DNA from: an uncultured Actinomycetes bacterium | GTDB lineage: Bacteria > Actinomycetota > Thermoleophilia > Solirubrobacterales > Solirubrobacteraceae | Direction: 5' to 3' | Assembly: GCA_937888775.1 (NCBI GenBank) | Contig: CALAQT010000303.1 | Coordinates: 1-11,020 of the forward strand | Length of the DNA stretch: 11,020 bases | Part shown: in pieces, positions 1 through 6,240 of the stretch | Position numbering within the stretch: position 1 is the stretch's first letter | Layout: every line of letters starts with the position of its first letter | Made by a program: the position numbers and the translations under genes | Notes under the pieces: generated by a model | What the model saw: the letters and a program-made list of their open reading frames with translations, nothing else | Database searches by the model: none | Told to the model about the DNA's origin: nothing

Positions 1-177
1 CCCGCAGGGTGCGAAAATCGGGGAGGGGTCGGCCCGCACCCGCGCGCGACAGAAGGCTCTTTTCAGATGACCGATCGCGAGCTGGCACCTGGCGCCTCAC
101 GTGATCGCTCGCGCAGCAGCTGCGCGTGCCCCGCGGCATCCATCAGGCGCAGGTGGAGACGGTCGACCGCGCCGGTG

Positions 178-471
178 TTACGGGGCCTGCGGGTCTGGCC
201 AACCGCTCGTCGTTCGCGTCACCTGAGCGGCGCCGAGCAGCGCGAGCTTTGCTGCCCGCGGCAGGCGCTTGATGCGAGCCTCCTCGCGCCGAGCAGCCGT
301 GCGGTCGGCCATCGGCATCACGAGCTCCAGCTCGACGGGCAGCCGGCTGGCCGTGTAGCGGCTCGCGACGCCGGCGCGGTGGCGCGCCAGCCTGCGTTCG
401 AGATCGACCGTCCAACCCGTGTAGAGCGAGCCGTCGCGGCAACGCAACAGATACACCCAAGCCTCGGGCAT
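178..471 (-). CDS. GIY-YIG nuclease-like protein (UPF0213/YhbQ type)
   Basis: Small single-domain protein of 97 residues, the usual size of stand-alone GIY-YIG proteins of the YhbQ/UPF0213 group. Visible family features are the N-terminal strand WVYLLRC, the second half-motif LYTGWT (residues 16-21), the basic helix DLERRLARHRAG, the SRYTASRLPVEL segment, and the EEARIKRL helix with a conserved Glu. Members are putative DNA endonucleases; the cellular role of this group is poorly defined, so substrate is not claimed. I chose the ATG at 471 because the domain begins two or three residues later. An in-frame GTG at 549 would add 26 low-complexity residues. No clear ribosome binding site is seen before either start. 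It is transcribed alone; sequence on both sides is non-coding. Confidence 0.85.
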   Translation of the reverse strand: MPEAWVYLLRCRDGSLYTGWTVDLERRLARHRAGVASRYTASRLPVELELVMPMADRTAARREEARIKRLPRAAKLALLGAAQVTRTTSGWPDPQAP

Positions 472-690
472 CGGGCTACAGCTTCGCCGCGGCGACGCCA
501 GGGCCTGCGCATCCGCGTGCGAGCGACCGTCACCGTCCGCTGTTGTCACGCACCTGCTTCCGTGGTTTTGGGGGTCTAAGGCCGGTGCCGGGGTCGCACC
601 TGCAGCTGGCGAATCGCGGGACCGGGTCCCTCGTTTCGATCTCGCCCTGCTTTCACGACGACGCGAGTACCCGCGCCGGTCGACAATAAG

Positions 691-724
691 CGATAGCGGG
701 CGATAGCGGGCGATAGCGGGCGAT
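691..724. repeat. 10-bp tandem repeat, 3.4 copies
   Basis: The unit CGATAGCGGG occurs three times without mismatch (691-700, 701-710, 711-720) and continues with CGAT at 721-724. It sits directly beside the end of the ketopantoate-reductase-like remnant. It is too short and lacks spacers, so it is not a CRISPR array. It could be a slippage product or a recombination scar. Confidence 0.9.
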
Positions 725-1011
725 CAGGATGGTGGCAGAGCAATCACGCCAGTTGCTGAGCTTTCCCGATGAAACCGAGCTTCAGCCGGTCTCTGTGTTT
801 GCCGGCCGCTCGCGAACCCTGCGGATCGGGTGAGAACCGCCGCCGACGAGTCTGTGAGGACGTCAGCGACGACGTGTCGCGCGCAGACCTGTATCCACGA
901 TCGTGTCGGTCCGCTCACCATGGCCAGTATCGAAACGGCGTGACCGGCGGCTGCGAGTTGCGCACCGTAGACGGTGCCGATCACCCCCGGGCCGACGACC
1001 AGGATTCTCAT
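724..1011 (-). pseudogene. Ketopantoate reductase-like (PanE/ApbA) N-terminal remnant
   Basis: The first 30 residues (1011 down to about 922) read as the start of a PanE/ApbA-type NAD(P)-binding Rossmann fold, with the dinucleotide loop GPGVIG at residues 8-13 followed by YGAQLAAAGHAVSIL. After residue 30 the resemblance stops. The frame runs on for about 65 residues of arginine-, serine- and alanine-rich sequence to a stop at 724, with no reductase catalytic domain. A complete enzyme is about 300 residues, so roughly nine tenths are missing. The ATG overlaps the TGA of the hydrogenase protease gene (ATGA), so the intact ancestor was probably translationally coupled as the last gene of the operon. 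Such a protein could have been a PanE-like dehydrogenase of unknown substrate; biosynthesis of pantothenate cannot be assumed. Confidence 0.65.
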
Positions 1012-1541
1012 TTCCGTCGGCGCGCCGCTCTCATAATCGGGCCGACCAGTTGCGGATCCCGCTCCCCGGCAGACGTGCGCCACTCAAGTAGGTCGGTGTG
1101 GATCGCGTCAACGAGTGGGTCGAGTGCTGCGGCGACCGGCGGGGTGAGCTCGGTGCCCATCGCGGTCGATGCCGGTTGAACGCCGTGTACGACGAGTTCA
1201 TCGGGCAAGGCGTTGGTGAGTCGCGCTGCGTCGAGCAGGTCAGCGAGGCCGACGTCGTGAGGTGTCATGCCGGTGGAGAATGCGCCGTCGCCGCTCTTGA
1301 GGCGCACGAGCGTACCCGGCGGATGCCCGACCGAGATGGCGTCGACGATGATTGCTCGGCGAGCGCCGGCGAGGCAGGGCAGCAGCAAGAGCCCAGCGGT
1401 GCCGCCCTCGATCAGCTCGACGTCATGGGCGAGTGGATGGCGCTCGCGGAGGCGCCGGACGGCGTGGACGCCCAGGCCGTCATCCGAGCGGATGATGTTG
1501 CCGATGCCGATGATCACGGTGCCGTCGCGGACCGAGGTCAT
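1008..1541 (-). CDS. hyaD: [NiFe]-hydrogenase maturation protease
   Basis: Endopeptidase of 177 residues (HyaD/HybD/HupD family) that removes the C-terminal peptide of the hydrogenase large subunit once nickel is in place, allowing the active site to close. Conserved elements: GIGNIIRSDDGLG at residues 12-24, EGGTAG at 45-50, IIVDAI at 64-69, and TPHDVGLAD at 93-101. By alignment with E. coli HybD (Glu16, Asp62, His93), the nickel-sensing ligands are Asp21, Asp67 and His95, so the protein looks functional. The ATG overlaps the stop of the cytochrome gene by four bases (ATGA), and its own stop overlaps the next ATG in the same way. This makes it a coupled member of the hydrogenase operon. Its substrate is almost certainly the large subunit encoded at 2278-4008. 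Confidence 0.95.
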   Translation of the reverse strand: MTSVRDGTVIIGIGNIIRSDDGLGVHAVRRLRERHPLAHDVELIEGGTAGLLLLPCLAGARRAIIVDAISVGHPPGTLVRLKSGDGAFSTGMTPHDVGLADLLDAARLTNALPDELVVHGVQPASTAMGTELTPPVAAALDPLVDAIHTDLLEWRTSAGERDPQLVGPIMRAARRRK

Positions 1542-2287
1542 GGCCGGGGGCGCTCCGGGGCGTCCCGCGGCGTCTCGCCTTCGAGCACGTTGGCCTTGTA
1601 GCCGGTGATGATGCTCGAGAGCTCACCGTTGCGCTCGTCGACGTCGATCAGGATCGAGCAGTAGACGTGGAACGCGGTGAAGGCGCCGAAGACGAACATC
1701 AGCAGGAAGTGCAGCAGTCGTAGCTGCTCGATCGGGAGCAGGCTGTAGGTCCAACCGAACAGCGTTTGCCAGGCCGGGATCCGACCCACCCAGGCGAACA
1801 GCCCGAACCCGGAGATGATCGACAGCCCGAACAATCCGTAGACGGCGAGGTACGCGAGTGCCGCGAGCGGGTTATGGCCGTTGGCGCGCGGCGGGTGCAG
1901 GCGTCGGAGGGTGTAGAAGCTGAGCATGTCGCGCAGGTCGCGCCACTGGCGGCGGGTGATCGGCAGCAGCGCTCGCCAGTGCGCGTAGCGGTTGCCCACG
2001 AACGCCCAGTACACGCGGACCAGCACCGCGGCGGTGAACACAAAGCCGCAGGTTTCGTGGATGAAGCGGACCGACGCCATCGTGAACCCGGGATTGCCGA
2101 CCGTCGTGCTGGCGGCGATCGGGAACGGGCTGTAGATGTAGATGCCGGTGATCGAGAGCACGACCAGCGTGATCACGATCGTCCAGTGCACGATGCGCAC
2201 CGGCAGCTCCCAGACGTAGACCGCGTGGCGGGCGGGGCGGGTGCCGGCCTCGCGCGTTCGCCGGACGGAACGGCTCTCTACAGCCAT
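1538..2287 (-). CDS. hyaC: Ni/Fe-hydrogenase b-type cytochrome subunit
   Basis: Membrane cytochrome b of 249 residues (HyaC/HupC family; E. coli HyaC has 235). It anchors the hydrogenase dimer and passes electrons from the small subunit to quinone. Four hydrophobic segments are seen at about residues 33-52, 76-96, 142-168 and 189-214. Candidate haem-ligand histidines sit in these helices: His34 (ELPVRIVHW), His77 (FIHETCGF), His193 (LRLLHF) and His207 (AFHVY). The GHNPLA motif at 137-142 is also typical of the family. The frame stays open upstream to 2626, but I place the start at the ATG at 2287. There the protein has the expected length and overlaps the large-subunit gene by only 10 bp, while the upstream extension is out-of-frame sequence of that gene. 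The stop overlaps hyaD (ATGA). Confidence 0.93.
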   Translation of the reverse strand: MAVESRSVRRTREAGTRPARHAVYVWELPVRIVHWTIVITLVVLSITGIYIYSPFPIAASTTVGNPGFTMASVRFIHETCGFVFTAAVLVRVYWAFVGNRYAHWRALLPITRRQWRDLRDMLSFYTLRRLHPPRANGHNPLAALAYLAVYGLFGLSIISGFGLFAWVGRIPAWQTLFGWTYSLLPIEQLRLLHFLLMFVFGAFTAFHVYCSILIDVDERNGELSSIITGYKANVLEGETPRDAPERPRP

Positions 2288-4008
2288 CCGGGTCCCGGCG
2301 CTACGGTCACGCGGGTGCGTTGGCCGGAGTGCTCGGCGTCGAGCACGTGCACCGCGCAGGCGAGACATGGATCGAATGAATGGACGGTGCGCAGTAGTTC
2401 GAGCGGGCGTGTCGGGTCGGCCACCGGCGTTCCGATGAGTGCTTGCTCGTAGGGACCGGGATGGCCTTGGGCGTCTCGTGGGGAGGCGTTCCAGGTGGTC
2501 GGCATCACCGCCTGGTAGTGCTCGATCAGCCCATCGGAGATCTCGACCCAATGCCCGAGCGACCCGCGCGGCACCTCGTGGGGACCGAACCCGCGGGCTC
2601 TCTTGGGCCAGGTCGACGGGTCCCATTTGGAGGTGTCGGCGATCCGGAGGTCACCGGATTGCATGTTCTGCGACAGGGCGTTGAGCCAGGTCTGCAGCCG
2701 CTCGACGACGATCTCTGACTCGAGGGCTCGGGTGAGGATTCGGCCGATGCTCGAGTAGAGCGCATCCTGTCCGAGCCCGAGGGTGTGGAGTGCCCGGTTG
2801 ACGGGGGTCGTGATCTCGGCGGAGCCGGCGGCGTAGGCGACGAGCACCCGGGCGAGCGGCCCGACCTCCATCACCTCGCCGTCGTATCGCGGGGCCTTCA
2901 GCCAGGAGTATTTCTCATCGGTCGTCAGCCACTGATAGGGGGTCTTCGGTCCGGTGTACTCAGCGGTGGTCTCGCCGTCGTAGGGATGGAGCGCCGCTGC
3001 GTCACCGTTCGTGTAGCCGTACCACGAGCGGGCGATCTGTTCGGTGATCTGCTCGGGGTCCATCGGGTCAAGACGTGAAAGATCACGGCCGCGGACGATC
3101 CCGCGGGGGAACAGGTAGGAGGTGGTATCCGATACCGCGCCCTTGCCGTAGCCGCCGTAGGTTAGGAAGTTCTCGGTTCCACCGCCGATCTTCGTCCAGT
3201 CGGGATACGCCGAGGCGATGAGCATGACGTCCGGCAGGTACACCTGTGCGATGAAGGTCCTCATCGTCGCGATCAGTTGGCCGAGAAAGTCGATCGAGTC
3301 GGGGTTGATCGCCTGGGGGCTGTTGGGGTCGACCGGCGTCGCCATCCCGCCCACGACGAAGGTCTGCGGGTGGGGGTTCTTCCCGCCCAGGATTGCGTGG
3401 ATACGGATCACGTCTCGCTGCCAGTCGAGCCCTTCAAGGTAGTGCGAGATGACCAGCAGGTTCTGCTCCGGGGTGAGCCGGTACGCGGGGTGCCCCCAGT
3501 AGCCGCTGGCGAATAGCGAGAGCTGTCCGGAGTCGGCAAGTGTCTTGAGCCGGCTCTGGACCGTGGTGAAGTAGGCGGTGCTGGATTTCGGCCAGTCTGA
3601 GGTCGATTGCGCTAGGCGCGAGGTGCGAGCCGGGCTCGCCTTCAGCGCGTCGACGATGTCGACCCAGTCGAGCGCGTGCAGATGGTAGAAGTGGATCACG
3701 TGATCGTGGACGAGCTGGCTGCCGGCGATCAGTTGGCGGATCAGCTCGGCATTGGGCGGCGGCGAAGCCCCGACCGCGTCCTCGACGGCGCGAACGGAAG
3801 CGATCGCGTGGACGGTGGTGCACACCCCGCAGATCCGCTGCGCCCAGATCCACGCCTCCCGCGCATCTCGGCCCTCAACGATCTTCTCGATCCCCCGAAA
3901 CATGGTGCCGGCCGCCCACGCCTCAGTGACCCGACCGTTCGAGACCTCTGCCTCGATCCGCAGGTGACCTTCGATCCGGGTCACCGGATCAATCTTGATC
4001 CGAGTCAA
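2278..4008 (-). CDS. hyaB: [NiFe]-hydrogenase large subunit (group 1 type)
   Basis: Catalytic subunit of 576 residues, full length for the family, holding the Ni-Fe(CN)2CO centre that splits H2. The N-terminal nickel motif RICGVCTTVH is at residues 58-67 (Cys60, Cys63), and the C-terminal motif DPCLACAVH is at 546-554 (Cys548, Cys551). The conserved PRGSLGHW segment supplies the active-site arginine region. The C-terminal 22 residues after His554 are the peptide expected to be cleaved by the HyaD protease. That peptide is encoded within the hyaC overlap. The start is TTG (4006-4008), overlapping the small-subunit stop as TTGA, with a strong ribosome binding site just upstream. No other in-frame start would preserve the conserved N-terminal KIDPVTRIEGHL. 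It has no signal peptide, so it is presumably exported with the Tat-bearing small subunit. Its HydDB subgroup cannot be fixed by eye. Confidence 0.97.
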   Translation of the reverse strand: MTRIKIDPVTRIEGHLRIEAEVSNGRVTEAWAAGTMFRGIEKIVEGRDAREAWIWAQRICGVCTTVHAIASVRAVEDAVGASPPPNAELIRQLIAGSQLVHDHVIHFYHLHALDWVDIVDALKASPARTSRLAQSTSDWPKSSTAYFTTVQSRLKTLADSGQLSLFASGYWGHPAYRLTPEQNLLVISHYLEGLDWQRDVIRIHAILGGKNPHPQTFVVGGMATPVDPNSPQAINPDSIDFLGQLIATMRTFIAQVYLPDVMLIASAYPDWTKIGGGTENFLTYGGYGKGAVSDTTSYLFPRGIVRGRDLSRLDPMDPEQITEQIARSWYGYTNGDAAALHPYDGETTAEYTGPKTPYQWLTTDEKYSWLKAPRYDGEVMEVGPLARVLVAYAAGSAEITTPVNRALHTLGLGQDALYSSIGRILTRALESEIVVERLQTWLNALSQNMQSGDLRIADTSKWDPSTWPKRARGFGPHEVPRGSLGHWVEISDGLIEHYQAVMPTTWNASPRDAQGHPGPYEQALIGTPVADPTRPLELLRTVHSFDPCLACAVHVLDAEHSGQRTRVTVAPGPGWL

Positions 4009-5186
4009 TCCTCCCCTCCTTCAGGCTCGAGCCCCTCACCGGTGTCTGTGGGCAGCGGCGGCACACCCGGCACGGGTTTGATGTCCCGGTCGTTCTTCCT
4101 GGCCTCCGAGCGGCGTGCCGCCGCGCCTTGCAGGCCCTTGCCGACTCCGTGGGCGGCGGTCAGAGCTGCTACGCCTCCGATCACGCTCAGGCCGATCGTC
4201 TCTGCTGACGTGTCGGCACCGAAACCGGCGACATTCGGCAAGGCCTCATAGAACGGGCTGGCGTTGCTCCAGAAATCGTGCGACGCGCAGGCGATGCATC
4301 CGTGTCCGGCCTCGACCGGCCAGCTCGTCCCGTCGTTCCAGCGCACGTTGGGGCAGTTGTAGGTCGCGGATGGACCCTTGCAGCCCATCTTGTAGAGACA
4401 GTGGCCGTTGCGGTGGCCCTCATCGCCCCACTCCTCCACGAACAGCCCGGCGTCGAAGTACGCGCGTCGCTCGCACTGATCGTGAATCGTGTCGCCGTAG
4501 GCGAACAGCGGTCGGTTGTACTGGTCGAGCGCCGGCATCTCGCCGAACGTCAGATAGTGCACCAGCACCGCGACCGTGTTGGCGGGATTGTGCGGACAGC
4601 CGCCCAGGTTGACCACGTTGGCACCCGGCACGACGTCCTGCACGCCCTGGCCGTTCGTCGGGCCGTGCTGCACCAGGCCGCCGTCCCACGCGCACGCGCC
4701 CACCGCGAGGGTGGCCTTGGCGTTGCCGGCCACCTCGCGCACCAGGTCAAGCGCCGAGCGTCCGCCGATGGTGCAGAACCCCTCGCCGGTCGGGATCGCC
4801 CCTTCGATCACCGCGATGTACTGACCCTTGTTGTCGTGCACGGCCTGGGTGCTCATCGCCTCGGCCTGCTCGCCCGAGCCGGCCATGATCAGCTCGTGAT
4901 AGTTCCACGCCAGGGTCTCGAGCACCAGTTGCGCGACATCGGGGTGCGGGGAGCGCAGGATCGACTCGGAGTTGCCAGCGCAGTCCTGGAATTCTCGCCA
5001 GATAAGCACCGGTCGCCGGACGGTCATCAGCGCGTCAGCGATCGTGGTCCGGTAGCTCGCCGGCAATGCGAGCGTCGTCGCCATCACCCCGCAGAAGTTC
5101 AAGAAGGCGCGACGGCTCACGCCGCGTTCTTCAAGACGCTCAGGCAGCGTCTGGTTCAGGAACACCGAGGCGGCCCGATCCCGCAT
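4005..5186 (-). CDS. hyaA: [NiFe]-hydrogenase small subunit with Tat signal; proximal-cluster Cys replaced by Asn
   Basis: Electron-transfer subunit of 393 residues. The N-terminus has a twin-arginine signal, VSRRAFLNF at 23-31, then a hydrophobic stretch to about residue 44. This implies export of the folded dimer across the membrane. Distal cluster ligands are His235, Cys238, Cys263 and Cys269; the medial cluster uses Cys278, Cys297 and Cys300. For the proximal cluster, Cys69, Cys165 and Cys197 are present, but the usual CxxC partner is Asn72 (FQDCAGNSES; codon AAC). The extra cysteines of six-Cys O2-tolerant enzymes are also absent. A moderately hydrophobic helix at about 331-350 could be the C-terminal membrane anchor, followed by a charged, Pro/Gly-rich tail. 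The start is the ATG at 5186, which gives a normal-length Tat leader; no clear ribosome binding site precedes it. Confidence 0.95.
   Translation of the reverse strand: MRDRAASVFLNQTLPERLEERGVSRRAFLNFCGVMATTLALPASYRTTIADALMTVRRPVLIWREFQDCAGNSESILRSPHPDVAQLVLETLAWNYHELIMAGSGEQAEAMSTQAVHDNKGQYIAVIEGAIPTGEGFCTIGGRSALDLVREVAGNAKATLAVGACAWDGGLVQHGPTNGQGVQDVVPGANVVNLGGCPHNPANTVAVLVHYLTFGEMPALDQYNRPLFAYGDTIHDQCERRAYFDAGLFVEEWGDEGHRNGHCLYKMGCKGPSATYNCPNVRWNDGTSWPVEAGHGCIACASHDFWSNASPFYEALPNVAGFGADTSAETIGLSVIGGVAALTAAHGVGKGLQGAAARRSEARKNDRDIKPVPGVPPLPTDTGEGLEPEGGED
4011..4020 (-). promoter_or_regulatory. Strong ribosome binding site for the TTG-started large subunit
   Basis: Read on the minus strand this is AGGAGGGGAG, whose AGGAGG core ends six bases before the TTG of hyaB. 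It lies inside the end of the small-subunit gene. It supports initiation at the rare TTG codon, and with the TTGA overlap suggests coupled translation of equal subunit amounts. Confidence 0.75.
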
Positions 5187-5442
5187 GAGCGCGCGACAGG
5201 CCGAGTGACGGCCGAATGCAAGCCATTACGGCGTCGATGCCTGCTCCAGCTGGTCAGCGCATTTGACGGAAGGACGCGAAGCATGCGACACCTGGGGTTG
5301 GATTGGAGCCATCAGAAGTCACTCGCTCCATCCGCCCACGCGTGGGCCAACTTGACGATGCCCTCCAAGCCCTACGTTACCCCGAGCGTCAACCCACCGA
5401 AGGCGGGATCAAGCCGCGAGCCGCTGGTCAAGAGTGGCACGC
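5187..5442 (-). promoter_or_regulatory. Non-coding region upstream of the hydrogenase operon
   Basis: No convincing gene is seen in these 256 bases. The stretch separates the SHOCT-protein gene from hyaA, both minus strand, so it is the likely place for a hydrogenase promoter. Read on the minus strand it contains TTGACC and TTGACG hexamers, but neither has a convincing -10 box at 16-18 bases. It also holds a perfect 14-bp palindrome (listed separately) and a small hairpin, CCCGC/GTGGG with loop CTTCG (5393-5407), which lacks a T-run. Confidence 0.4.
5334..5347. promoter_or_regulatory. Perfect 14-bp palindrome, candidate operator
   Basis: GCCCACG followed directly by its reverse complement CGTGGGC. 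It lies about 150 bases upstream of the hyaA start in the intergenic region. Symmetry and location suit a dimeric regulator site; no specific regulator is recognised. Confidence 0.35.
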
Positions 5443-5691
5443 TCACTCGTGACGCGCCGCGAGCGTACGACGGAGTTGCTCGTACTGATCGACCTTGATC
5501 TCGCCGCTTGCCAACCGTCGATCGAGGATCTTAAGCGCCGACGCTGTGCCAGCCCGCCCGGGCGCGTGACGCTTGCGCATCAGACGGATGGTCCAGACGC
5601 CGGCGGCGACGAGGAGCCCTACGAGGATGATGGTCGTGAAGATCGAGAAGATCCACCCGCCGGAGGTCATGTGGTTGTGCCAATACATCAT
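5443..5691 (-). CDS. Small membrane protein with C-terminal SHOCT domain
   Basis: Protein of 82 residues. Residues 1-13 are rich in Met, His, Trp and Tyr (MMYWHNHMTSGGW). One membrane helix follows at about 14-36, then a basic stretch (RLMRKRH), then a SHOCT domain at about 51-77: ALKILDRRLASGEIKVDQYEQLRRTL. SHOCT is a short C-terminal domain found on many small membrane proteins, with a suggested role in oligomerisation; no precise function can be assigned here. AAAGGA on the minus strand (5700-5705) is a good ribosome binding site eight bases from the first ATG, and a second ATG follows at once. It is the gene immediately upstream of hyaA, same strand, 256 bases away, so it may be co-transcribed or independent. 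The His/Met-rich N-terminus might bind metal, but that is speculation. Confidence 0.85.
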   Translation of the reverse strand: MMYWHNHMTSGGWIFSIFTTIILVGLLVAAGVWTIRLMRKRHAPGRAGTASALKILDRRLASGEIKVDQYEQLRRTLAARHE

Positions 5692-5727
5692 GGCTTGAGT
5701 CCTTTGGGCGAGGGGCGGTGACCGCTT

Positions 5728-5748
5728 CGTCTCGGGTTACCCGAGACG
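5728..5748. terminator. Perfect 9-bp inverted repeat with 3-base loop (terminator or operator)
   Basis: Arms CGTCTCGGG (5728-5736) and CCCGAGACG (5740-5748) flank TTA. The repeat begins just past the stop of the TetR-like remnant and lies about 37 bases before the SHOCT-protein start. There is no T-run on either side, so an intrinsic terminator would be atypical. An operator of the kind bound by TetR dimers is the alternative. Confidence 0.5.
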
Positions 5749-5749
5749 G

Positions 5750-5941
5750 TCATGCGGAAGGGGAAGGCTTACGTTGCCGGGAGCGGCGGGCCGCGGGCTC
5801 CAGGGTGGCCGCACGTCGCAGCGTCTTGGCGATCGCGTCGCCGGTCGGTAGCCGGTCGGGATCGACCAGCCACTGCACGATCAGTCCATCGAACATCGCC
5901 ATGACCAGCGCGGCGGCAACCTCCGGGTCAACGCGCCACTT
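5750..5941 (-). pseudogene. TetR-family regulator, C-terminal remnant
   Basis: About 63 residues resemble the end of a TetR-family ligand-binding domain: RVDPEVAAALVMAMFDGLIVQWLVDPD followed by a helix and a basic tail to a stop at 5750. (The run is split here: RVDPEVAAALVMAM, then FDGLIVQWLVDPD.) The frame remains open further upstream to 6193, but that part is arginine/proline-rich and lies opposite a better-supported plus-strand gene. No helix-turn-helix DNA-binding domain is encoded anywhere nearby. The regulator therefore seems to have lost its N-terminal two thirds, probably at a junction near 5945-5980. Without the DNA-binding domain it should be inactive. Its neighbour downstream is the SHOCT gene, which the intact regulator may once have controlled. 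Confidence 0.5.
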
Positions 5942-5979
5942 CGGCACAGCACCGCGGTCGGACCGGCGCCCGGGTTGAG

Positions 5980-6213
5980 TTGGCGAGGTACTCGGTGAGC
6001 GCTGGCGATCGAGCGCTATTTGGCCAGCGGGTTGACGGAGTGGTGAGAGTGACGGACGTGCCCCTGGCGCCCGGTGGCCGTGCGTATCTCGTTGAGCGTG
6101 GGCTCGAGGAGGAGGGCGCCAACGCCAACGCGGCGCTGCATGCGTTGATCGACGATTACCTGGAGCAGGCGTCCATTCTCGACGAGGTGCCAATGGCGGC
6201 GACTCTTTTCTAA
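5980..6213 (+). CDS. Small conserved-looking hypothetical protein
   Basis: A 77-residue soluble protein beginning MARYSVSAGDRALFGQRVDG and continuing with VVRVTDVPL, GGRAYLVERGLEEEG and a helix ALHALIDDYLEQASILDEVPMA. The alternation of strand-like and helix-like segments, together with strongly biased third positions, looks like real coding sequence rather than a shadow. I think similar small proteins of unknown function occur in actinobacteria, but this is memory, not a search. Only a TTG at 5980 fits the apparent N-terminus; GTG codons within would remove conserved-looking residues. No ribosome binding site is evident. It is divergent from the TetR remnant, whose missing part lies where this gene begins. 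A hairpin follows the stop directly. Confidence 0.55.
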   Translation: MARYSVSAGDRALFGQRVDGVVRVTDVPLAPGGRAYLVERGLEEEGANANAALHALIDDYLEQASILDEVPMAATLF

Positions 6214-6218
6214 GAGGT

Positions 6219-6240
6219 GGGGTATCCCCTTTAGTACCCC
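6219..6240 (+). terminator. Candidate terminator hairpin
   Basis: Arms GGGGTA (6219-6224) and TACCCC (6235-6240) with a 10-base loop, starting five bases after the stop of the small gene at 5980-6213 and followed by AATTT. The T-run is short, so it is a modest intrinsic terminator at best. Confidence 0.4.

Noticed and set aside
67..579. Plus-strand frame over the GIY-YIG gene
   Set aside because: Low-complexity product; the minus strand carries a recognisable family across most of it.
618..645. tRNA T-arm-like sequence (GTTTCGATC near a GGGACC/GGTCCC palindrome)
   Set aside because: No anticodon arm, D-arm or acceptor stem can be drawn around it.
691..724. CRISPR-like array
   Set aside because: The units are contiguous 10-mers with no spacers and no cas genes nearby.
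2288..2626. Upstream extension of the cytochrome b frame
   Set aside because: These 113 codons overlap the large-subunit gene out of frame and are arginine/proline-rich. The ATG at 2287 gives the normal family length.
5435..5450. Sigma-54 promoter (TGGCAC box)
   Set aside because: TGGCACG is present on the plus strand, but the matching TTGC element is missing and the orientation is away from the hydrogenase genes.
4278..5498. Long plus-strand open frame of about 400 codons
   Set aside because: It lies opposite the well-supported hydrogenase small subunit and its product is His/Arg/Ala-rich with no family features. It is an antisense shadow typical of high-GC genes.
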